From Oscillospiraceae bacterium (lineage in GTDB: Bacteria; Bacillota; Clostridia; Oscillospirales; Acutalibacteraceae), in the NCBI GenBank assembly GCA_902802375.1, contig CADCLS010000006.1, positions 19,049 to 83,048 of the forward strand: 64,000 nt of DNA, given 5' to 3'. The notes beneath the pieces are model-generated. The model had not been told where the DNA came from. It searched no databases and saw only the letters and a program-made list of their open reading frames with translations. This document shows, one piece after another, positions 9,747 to 17,266 of this stretch. The first letter of the stretch is position 1; every line of letters begins with the position of its first letter. The position numbers and the translations under genes were made by a program.

Positions 9747-10685
9747 CTAATCCCTATCCTGATACTGTGTAAATCTTCTGCTTATAAGTGCTACGGCTCC
9801 TAAAATTAAGACTACCATAGCCAAATACAGCCACGCCATAGCGGAGGATGCGCTGTAGTTCATCTTATTGTAGGCAACATCGTCTATCAACGCCATTATT
9901 GGGTTATCAGACCTTGTAAAGCCGTCTATAACCGTGTAAATCGTGTTTACGAGAATAATCGGGCTTAAAATCGGAACGGTTATCTTCCAGAAAGACTCCC
10001 AACCGTTTGCCCCCTCAACCTTTGCAGATTCGTAAACCGAAGGAGAAATACTCTGAAGTCCCGATAAAAACAAAATTATCTGAACACCCGAGTAATTAAG
10101 AACACTGTAAATGTTGTTTACAAGACTTACGATATAATCAACTACGCCGGAAGATATATACATATTTTCAAGCATCGCCCTGATATTCGAAATATCAAAA
10201 CCGCCTGCAACAGTCGTAGTTGTATTTGTCTCAATTCCCGTAGAGCCGTTCATACTCTCAAGCATCGCATTCGACATATCGGCTTTAAGAACAACGCCTG
10301 TTGCAATGATTACGGGCAGAAAGAAAATTCCTCTGAAAAGTCCTCGCGCCGGCATCTTTTGGTTTAGAAGAACAGAAATAAACAGGCTGAAAATAATTAT
10401 TGCCGGACTCTGAAGCAGTAATTCGCCGATAAGAGATACCGTCTCACGAACAAATGTAGCGTGCGTAAAAAGTGCATATTTGTAACTTTTCAGCCCCACA
10501 TATTTAAGTGAATATCCTTCGGGGGACATTGTAATATCATTAAGACTGAACCTGAAGGAGTTTATGATAACCGGGAAATAAATCAGTATAAGTCCTATAA
10601 CAAACGGTGCAATGAAAAACCACCCGTAAAGACCGTTTTTTTCAGTAAGAGAAGATTTTCTTTTTAGTTTGCTTTTTGTTTTCAT
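9747..10685 (-). CDS. Carbohydrate ABC transporter permease, MalF type (second set)
   Basis: This 312-residue protein has a short basic N-terminus (KTKSKLKRKS) and then about six membrane helices. The EAA loop, near residue 222, reads YESAKVEGANGWESFW, typical of the MalF-like partner of CUT1 sugar importers. An unusual insertion around residues 130-175, polar and rich in Asn, Ser and Thr (SMNGSTGIETNTTTTVAGGF), probably forms an extracellular loop and may contact the binding protein. It lies in the operon between the DUF5696-like gene and the MalG-type gene. Confidence 0.9.
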   Translation of the reverse strand: MKTKSKLKRKSSLTEKNGLYGWFFIAPFVIGLILIYFPVIINSFRFSLNDITMSPEGYSLKYVGLKSYKYALFTHATFVRETVSLIGELLLQSPAIIIFSLFISVLLNQKMPARGLFRGIFFLPVIIATGVVLKADMSNAMLESMNGSTGIETNTTTTVAGGFDISNIRAMLENMYISSGVVDYIVSLVNNIYSVLNYSGVQIILFLSGLQSISPSVYESAKVEGANGWESFWKITVPILSPIILVNTIYTVIDGFTRSDNPIMALIDDVAYNKMNYSASSAMAWLYLAMVVLILGAVALISRRFTQYQDRD

Positions 10686-10701
10686 AAATCTTATCCTCCC
10701 C

Positions 10702-13278
10702 TTAAACTCTTAAAAATGATCTTGCCGGAACAGTGTTGCCGTTATCAACTTTATCTGCATTTGAGTAGTTAACATATACTATTGCACCGGAAGAATATGT
10801 AACCTTTACGAAATCATTTTCAATCTGCTCGTGGTTTATAATTGATGCCCCCGAAAGATCGCCAATTGCCGATTTAACCTCGGAATAAGACTCAATAAGC
10901 TGTTGTTTCCAAGTATTAAAATCTGCCGAATAAATATCCGCATAAAGACTCGTCTTAAGCAAATCGGTATTTCTGTAAGCCAACTCATAATAAAGCCCTG
11001 CGCCGTTTTCAATGGCTTTCAGTACTTCGGTATGAAAGTCGCCTGAAAGGTTTACCGCTGATGTTGTGTAAGGCACCTTACCGTGAAGCACCATTTGCAA
11101 AAACGGTACCGAATAATCAGCATCCGGATAACCGCTATCACCTGTAGGAATTCCGATTATCTGATTTGCATGAGAAAATGTGTAAGCGTTTGCGCCCTCA
11201 GTCATAACAGAAACTTTACTGCTTGCGAGCTTTAACATATATTCTGCCGTGCTGAGTGCTGCTTCTCTGTTTGCACCGCCTTTTTTCGACTTATCACTGT
11301 TTAGGTTTGAACCGAGTGAGCCAAGTGATAAACCTTTAACGCCACTTTTTGAATAGTCATTTATAAACCTATCGAAAAGCTTACTTGCAGAGCCCGGCTT
11401 TAATGCATACATAAACGCCTTATCCTCCATAAGGCCTGAGCTCATACGGGTTTTGTTGTAGCCTGCATAGGTTTTATCAAGCATTCTCGAAGTATCGCCC
11501 ACTGCATAAAAAGCGTCGAATAAAGTGTTTTTCTTTACATATGTGAAGTCTGCGTCTGGGTAGACTGTCACGCCGTTTTTATCAGCATAATCATTAAGTC
11601 TTGTAAATGCTTTTTTACCGCCGAGCACTCCTGCGGGAGAAAATGATGAAAACGCGCCGGTGTCAAGTCCGCTACTTTCCCACCCGAGCAGTCGGAGTGA
11701 TAAATCATCAACGCCCTTTTCTTTAAGCTCTTTTGATATTGTTACCGCATCATCAAACTCAGTAAGTGCTACCTGACGGTTTACCGGCACAAACAATACC
11801 TGGTCCTGATGCTTAATACTGCCGAAAAGACCTACCGTCAACGGTATTGACTTTGTACTGTTATCAGCAAATGTGAGAGTATCGCTGTAGCACTTCGCCA
11901 TCTCGGCATATCCGGAGCCTGTGGATAAAGGTATATATTTAATCTCATAAGTCCCGGTGAAGGCGTTTTCATCAACGATTGACCACGAATACTGAGTATT
12001 TACATCCTTAAAATCAAAAGTATCATAGTCTCTGATTGAAAATACTGTACCTGCCCTTGCATAAGAGCCGAACGAACCGCCGGAGGTCGCAACAATATCC
12101 GCCATTGAAGCGCCTTCTCCTATTACCGCAAGCATCGAGCCGTAAGATGACTTAATTCCGTACACCGGAAGCGATGCCGTCATAAGCCTATCGTACCCGG
12201 CAAGGTATGTTAGCGCCCTATCGTATCCGTAAACCGGTATACGAATATCAGCTCCCGTTTTATTACCTTTATTGAAGCCTATGATAGTTCCTGAGCCATC
12301 AGGCAGAAGAATATATCCTTCATCAGCCGCACGAGCAGAAGCCATATACTCAAGAACACCTATTTCAAGCAAAGAAAAATTGTTCTCATCATAGGAAATA
12401 AGGTTAGTAGGCACGCGAACACAAAGTGCACCGTCCTCAAGAGTATACTGAACGGATATTTCAAAACGCGGTTTTACGGTTTCAATTTCTGTAGCATTTA
12501 TGCTCTTTAGGTCTTCATCCATTTTCTCAAAAGTGTACCCGGCTTTTTTGAAATAATCTTCGATTTCATTGCGTTCCTTATCGGTTATTTCCTTGAGAAC
12601 GCGAACAGCCGTTTTATCAACCGCAGGATATTTATCCCGGATTATTTCAAGTTGGTTTTCAGGCGTTACATCCGGGTCGTAAAGCTTGTAAAATGCTTTC
12701 ATCCTTGAAACCGGACGCCCGTCAAGCACGGAAAGTACCTCTTGGAAGCTTTCTTCGGGAAGCGCAGGAGGCACCATTGTTCTCTGCTCGGCTCTGCCTA
12801 TTATCATATTTACCTGAACGCCGTTATCAATACTCTGAACGGTATACTGGCCTTTCGATACACACTCGGGGAAGCTGGATATTTCGGCTATATTCTTTTG
12901 AGAATCCATATATGTGAGCCGAATTTGCGATGCTATCGTATTTTTTTGATCTCCTGTAGCTCTTGCATCGCTTGCAAGGTCCCAAGGGGTTGAAATATAT
13001 TTAAGTCCCTCAGCAACAAGTGCTATATCCGCGGTGGTTTCATCAAACAGAAGCGAAGCCTTAGAATCACTTGCAACGGTTTTCATCCGAGCAATACGCT
13101 CATCAACCGAGGCGTACGCACCGATAGAATTTGCAAATGAGCCCGGAGCTTTTGCCCCACTGCTGATAACCGCGTTGCTTTTTTGCTCAGTTACATCAAC
13201 TTTACCGGTGTTAGCCGAAGAACAGCCGACCGCTAATATCAATGCAAGTATTAAGCACAAAGCTTTAATTTTTCTCAT
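10702..13278 (-). CDS. Large surface lipoprotein, DUF5696-like, in ABC importer operon
   Basis: This 858-residue protein begins with a lipoprotein signal (MRKIKALCL, lipobox AVGC with Cys19). The remainder is a long extracellular domain set without a motif I can tie to catalysis. By length and context it matches, from memory, the DUF5696 proteins found beside Yip1-domain proteins and CUT1 importers in Paenibacillus-like operons. ATG 13278 is preferred because AGGTGA lies 9 bases upstream. An in-frame GTG at 13299 would overlap the upstream gene and add a tail before the signal peptide. It may help gather or process polysaccharide at the surface, but its function is unknown. Confidence 0.75.
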   Translation of the reverse strand: MRKIKALCLILALILAVGCSSANTGKVDVTEQKSNAVISSGAKAPGSFANSIGAYASVDERIARMKTVASDSKASLLFDETTADIALVAEGLKYISTPWDLASDARATGDQKNTIASQIRLTYMDSQKNIAEISSFPECVSKGQYTVQSIDNGVQVNMIIGRAEQRTMVPPALPEESFQEVLSVLDGRPVSRMKAFYKLYDPDVTPENQLEIIRDKYPAVDKTAVRVLKEITDKERNEIEDYFKKAGYTFEKMDEDLKSINATEIETVKPRFEISVQYTLEDGALCVRVPTNLISYDENNFSLLEIGVLEYMASARAADEGYILLPDGSGTIIGFNKGNKTGADIRIPVYGYDRALTYLAGYDRLMTASLPVYGIKSSYGSMLAVIGEGASMADIVATSGGSFGSYARAGTVFSIRDYDTFDFKDVNTQYSWSIVDENAFTGTYEIKYIPLSTGSGYAEMAKCYSDTLTFADNSTKSIPLTVGLFGSIKHQDQVLFVPVNRQVALTEFDDAVTISKELKEKGVDDLSLRLLGWESSGLDTGAFSSFSPAGVLGGKKAFTRLNDYADKNGVTVYPDADFTYVKKNTLFDAFYAVGDTSRMLDKTYAGYNKTRMSSGLMEDKAFMYALKPGSASKLFDRFINDYSKSGVKGLSLGSLGSNLNSDKSKKGGANREAALSTAEYMLKLASSKVSVMTEGANAYTFSHANQIIGIPTGDSGYPDADYSVPFLQMVLHGKVPYTTSAVNLSGDFHTEVLKAIENGAGLYYELAYRNTDLLKTSLYADIYSADFNTWKQQLIESYSEVKSAIGDLSGASIINHEQIENDFVKVTYSSGAIVYVNYSNADKVDNGNTVPARSFLRV

Positions 13279-13295
13279 ACAAATTCTCACCTCGG

Positions 13296-15452
13296 TCACA
13301 TACGGAAAGTAATTTCGTTATAAATGTTAGATGCCATAGAGAACATTTGACTTATCAAATTAACAAACAGCAAAACAAGGAATACAATTATTATCATACC
13401 GACAAGTGTCATAGACACTGCCACAACATTCTTGCCAAGCTCGTAATTGTGTGTTGAAAGAATTGCACAGAACAGTAAAAAGCCGGTCCATATATATCCT
13501 ACCGTAAATAAGAAGTTTACGAACATCAGCTCGTTGCTTGTAACAAAGTTACTTAGTATCGTTGCCGGAATTGTAAAGAAAACGATAGGCATAAGAGAGT
13601 AGCAGGAAGCGATATAAATATCTTTAAGATTTCCTTCACCGTACATAAGGCTTGTAAGGCACCAGTTTGAAATGCACCAAACGGCAACAACCGCAAGAAT
13701 AACAAGTAGGGATGTTAATATATTTGTATCGTTTATTACTTTACCGGTGTATATGTAGCTGAGTCCCACGCCTCTGAACAGAAGCGAAAATACTGCGAGT
13801 GCCAATATTGTTGTAGCCGCACGCACGCTTCCGCGCTTTGTTCTTTTTAATTCCCAGAAGCTTGCGAAAGGTCTGAAAATAACCTGGAAAACATAAAGAA
13901 ACTCTTGCAGGAAGGTCCTCTTTTCAGCTCGAACGGGCGTACTATCGTTAAACCTCTTAACCTTTTTAAGCAAGAACGATATAAGCCAGCAAAGGGCAAC
14001 CGCAACAATCGGAATTACAAGTATAAAGTTGCCGAGCTTTTCACGGCGATATTCAGAATAGCTTTCAGAATAATCATCCACATCGTTTGCAAGCTTAAAA
14101 TATTTCATAGCCTCTTTATACTTGCCCTCACGCATCATCGCAGTGCCTATCCCAATATTGGCTAAATCAAAATTGGAATTCTCCAAAAGTATTTCTCGCC
14201 AAACTTCAACAGACTCATCATATTTTCGATTTGCTGTGAGATTAATTGCCTTCTGAATAATCGTACCGTATTCGGTAGGACTGAAGACTGTGATTTTCCC
14301 CGAGGAATTATCAAGCGCTACGATATTACCGTCAGCATCATAATCTATCGCCGCAAGCTTTCTGAAAAGACCGGGTTGATTACCTGTTCCGCCGAAAGCA
14401 TAGAGTAAGTTGCCGTTTGCATCATAGCTGAATATCTTCCCACGCTTTTGGTCGGCAAGCGTGTAAATCCCGTCCTTACCTATAGCTGCGTCAACAATAC
14501 TTGAAGGCCCGTAATAAATATCGGTATTTGTTTCATTACCGCTTGAACCTACTGCGATTTCAACATCACCTGCCGGTGGAAATGCACCTGTTCTTATCAG
14601 AACATCTTCGCCACTTGAGTTCAGCTTTTTTATCATCGCGTAACGGTTATCAGTGCTTCTCGATTTGATCGTATTTATTACCGCACTGACATTTGAATAG
14701 GTTGATGTAACATACAAAAAACCTTTTTCGTCAATGTTTATATTATTGTAGTTAGTAGGAACATAGTTTAGCGTACGCTTCTTCTGTTCGTTTGTCATAA
14801 ACTTGCGCCACATTTTATCAATAACCGAAACAGTTACCTTTTGCGCGCCTACGAAGGTGGAAAACTCACCGTCGTTATTAAGTGCTACCACGCCGTATGT
14901 ATTACCTGCGGATATAATATATACCCTGCCTGCTTTATCCGCCGCAACCTTTGTTGGAATATATGAGAAATCTTTCGGAAGAAGCCCGGATTCAGGCTTT
15001 TTTATTACACCCTTGCAGGTAAGCTCTGATGCTGAGAATATGTAAACATTAATACCGGTAGAATCTGCAATATACAAATCACCTTTTTCTGTAACATAAA
15101 GACCGGTAGGTTTAGTAAGCGCATACTCCTTATCAAGACACACAAATTTATCTATCACGCGTACGGTTTTATAATCAGCAGATACAACTATCACTCGGGC
15201 GTTTGATGTATCAGCAATATAAATATTACCGTATTTATCCGTACACATATCCTCCGGAGTTGAAAGCTCACCTACCCCAAGGTCGTGACCGCTAATCACG
15301 GTTTTCGGCACAAAAGCATGAGGAGATTCAACCGTTGTTCCGTCATAGTTATATGTATAGGTTGTATAAGGCACATTGCTATATGCCGCAACCGGAACCG
15401 TCACAGAAAGTATCAAAACGGCTATCAAAATAATTTTCCGTAATGTTTTCAC
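13296..15452 (-). CDS. NHL-repeat / TPR / Yip1-domain membrane protein
   Basis: This 718-residue protein starts with a signal peptide or anchor (KTLRKIILIAVLILSVTVPV). NHL-type beta-propeller repeats follow over about residues 55-410, seen as recurring DKYGNIYIADTSNARV and KGDLYIADSTGINVYIF segments. A TPR-like helical pair (about 410-475, YKEAMKYFKLAND) precedes a transmembrane helix at about 484-503. The C-terminal 190 residues contain about five helices that resemble a Yip1 domain. The layout suggests an extracytoplasmic propeller tethered to a membrane domain. Similar proteins accompany DUF5696 and importer genes in other Firmicutes. Its role is not established; scaffolding of the importer or a secretion-linked function is plausible. 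Its neighbours are a MalG-type permease upstream and the DUF5696-like gene downstream. Confidence 0.8.
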   Translation of the reverse strand: MKTLRKIILIAVLILSVTVPVAAYSNVPYTTYTYNYDGTTVESPHAFVPKTVISGHDLGVGELSTPEDMCTDKYGNIYIADTSNARVIVVSADYKTVRVIDKFVCLDKEYALTKPTGLYVTEKGDLYIADSTGINVYIFSASELTCKGVIKKPESGLLPKDFSYIPTKVAADKAGRVYIISAGNTYGVVALNNDGEFSTFVGAQKVTVSVIDKMWRKFMTNEQKKRTLNYVPTNYNNINIDEKGFLYVTSTYSNVSAVINTIKSRSTDNRYAMIKKLNSSGEDVLIRTGAFPPAGDVEIAVGSSGNETNTDIYYGPSSIVDAAIGKDGIYTLADQKRGKIFSYDANGNLLYAFGGTGNQPGLFRKLAAIDYDADGNIVALDNSSGKITVFSPTEYGTIIQKAINLTANRKYDESVEVWREILLENSNFDLANIGIGTAMMREGKYKEAMKYFKLANDVDDYSESYSEYRREKLGNFILVIPIVAVALCWLISFLLKKVKRFNDSTPVRAEKRTFLQEFLYVFQVIFRPFASFWELKRTKRGSVRAATTILALAVFSLLFRGVGLSYIYTGKVINDTNILTSLLVILAVVAVWCISNWCLTSLMYGEGNLKDIYIASCYSLMPIVFFTIPATILSNFVTSNELMFVNFLFTVGYIWTGFLLFCAILSTHNYELGKNVVAVSMTLVGMIIIVFLVLLFVNLISQMFSMASNIYNEITFRM

Positions 15453-15477
15453 TTGTGTTTCTCCTTTCTGTGAGGTG

Positions 15478-16344
15478 TTAATCCTTCATGCCCGAAGTGG
15501 CAAGTGTTTCAACAATTTGAGACTGCGTGAAAAGGAATAATACTATAGGTACTACCATCATAAGAACCGTCGCCGCCGCTGATGCACCTACACGGGTTAC
15601 GCCTCCTGAGAGTATCTGGTGAAGTGCATAGTTGAGAGGCTTCAAATCTTCACGGTATATATAGTTTGTATCGCTTAAATTCCAAAGTCCCTGGAAAGAA
15701 AATATTATAAGTGTAAGCCAAGCAGGTCTGACTGAAGGCATTACAATTCCAAAGAAAATACGGAACTCATTTGCACCGTCAATTCTTGCCGCTTCGAGTA
15801 TCGCATCGGGTATCATTTGGTCTATAAATTGTTTCATAAGATATAAACCAAGCGAAGAACCGAATGCCGGCACTACCAATGAAGCGAGGGTATCTACCCA
15901 ATGAAGTTTTGACATTATAATAAAGTTTGGTATCGCGGTAACAGTAGTGTTGAACATAAGGGAGAGAACTACCAGTTGGAAAATAAAGCTTCTGCCCTTG
16001 AACTTAAACTTGCAAATAGCGTAAGCGCACATTGAAGATAAAAGCACATGACCGCCGGTTCCTACTACCGAAACAAATACCGTATTAAAGAGATACCTCG
16101 AAAAAGGAACTGTGGAGGTATCAAGAATTCTGAAAAGGTCGGTAAAATTTTTGAATGTGGGGTTTGTTACGAAAAACCTCGGAGGGTAAACCCACAACTC
16201 GTCTGCAGGCTTTAATGATGTAGTAATAGCATAAACCATAGGAAGCGCCATAACCAAGCCAAACAGAGCAAGGAAAATACCGATTGAAATGTCACCGCCA
16301 AGAGAACGGTTTAAGCGTTTCTTTGCTATTCTGAATTTTGCCAT
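15478..16344 (-). CDS. Carbohydrate ABC transporter permease, MalG type (first set)
   Basis: This 288-residue, six-helix inner-membrane protein has the EAA loop EAARIDGANEFRIFFG near residue 188. It forms the CUT1 permease pair with the gene 1 base upstream (16346-17248), served by the oversized binding protein at 17267-20131. The ribosome site AAGGTGG lies at the end of the upstream gene, indicating translational coupling. Confidence 0.92.
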   Translation of the reverse strand: MAKFRIAKKRLNRSLGGDISIGIFLALFGLVMALPMVYAITTSLKPADELWVYPPRFFVTNPTFKNFTDLFRILDTSTVPFSRYLFNTVFVSVVGTGGHVLLSSMCAYAICKFKFKGRSFIFQLVVLSLMFNTTVTAIPNFIIMSKLHWVDTLASLVVPAFGSSLGLYLMKQFIDQMIPDAILEAARIDGANEFRIFFGIVMPSVRPAWLTLIIFSFQGLWNLSDTNYIYREDLKPLNYALHQILSGGVTRVGASAAATVLMMVVPIVLFLFTQSQIVETLATSGMKD

Positions 16345-16345
16345 A

Positions 16346-17248
16346 TTATGTACCCACCTTCTCTATAACTCTCCTGATTACAAAGTTACTGAGAACCATT
16401 ACAACAAACAGTATGGTAGCGATTGCAGATGCATAACCAAGCTCATATTTTGTTGTACCGTAATCCTGAAGATGGTTTATCATCGTATGCGCCGCGTAAT
16501 TAGTCGATGGAAAACCGGCAAGCTGTGTTACAATAGCACCCACGCCAAACGATGATGTAATACTAAGCACCGCGCTAAGAAGCATTTGAGGGCGCATAAG
16601 AGGAAGCGTTATATACCAAAGCTCCTGCCAGCGGTTTGTTACACCGTCAACCGCGCTTGCCTCATAATAGCTCCTGTCAACGCCCTGAAAACCGGCGATA
16701 AATGTAAGGAAACTCGTGCCAAGACTGCTCCAAAGAGCGACAATGGCAATTATCGGTAAAATATAGTTTTCGTCTCTGAGCCAGATTATCGGACTTGAAA
16801 TAAGACCGGTATTCATAAGAAAACCGTTTAAGTAACCGTAAGCGTCACCGCTGAAAAATGCTCGCCATACAAGGTACATACTGCCCGAAATGGACGGGGC
16901 ATAGAATATGAATGTTACGAGCGCTCTCGCAATCGGGCGAAGCTCATTTATCATCCAGGCAAAAAGCAAGCAAAGTATATAGCCGAGTGGACCCGTGATG
17001 AGTGCTAAAATAAATGTGTTGCCAATGGACTTTATAAAAATATCATCCTGCAAAAACAGTCTTATGTAGTTCTGCATACCGATAAAATGCGGCATCTGCA
17101 GCATATTAAAATCGGTAAAACTGAAAACTATGGATATTATAACCGGAAGAACCGTAAACAGCGAAAAGGTGAGAAGATACGGTAATACAAAAGCCCACGC
17201 AGTGGATTCATATTTTATTTTCCGGCGAGTTTCTTCGGAAATTTTCAT
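16346..17248 (-). CDS. Carbohydrate ABC transporter permease, MalF type (first set)
   Basis: This 300-residue protein has about six membrane helices and the EAA loop YEASAVDGVTNRWQELWY near residue 196. It is the MalF-like half of the first CUT1 sugar importer. It lies 18 bases after the binding-protein gene and almost touches the MalG-type gene. The operon carries no ATPase, so energy coupling must come from elsewhere in the genome. Confidence 0.92.
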   Translation of the reverse strand: MKISEETRRKIKYESTAWAFVLPYLLTFSLFTVLPVIISIVFSFTDFNMLQMPHFIGMQNYIRLFLQDDIFIKSIGNTFILALITGPLGYILCLLFAWMINELRPIARALVTFIFYAPSISGSMYLVWRAFFSGDAYGYLNGFLMNTGLISSPIIWLRDENYILPIIAIVALWSSLGTSFLTFIAGFQGVDRSYYEASAVDGVTNRWQELWYITLPLMRPQMLLSAVLSITSSFGVGAIVTQLAGFPSTNYAAHTMINHLQDYGTTKYELGYASAIATILFVVMVLSNFVIRRVIEKVGT

Positions 17249-17266
17249 ATGCTACCTTTCCCCTTT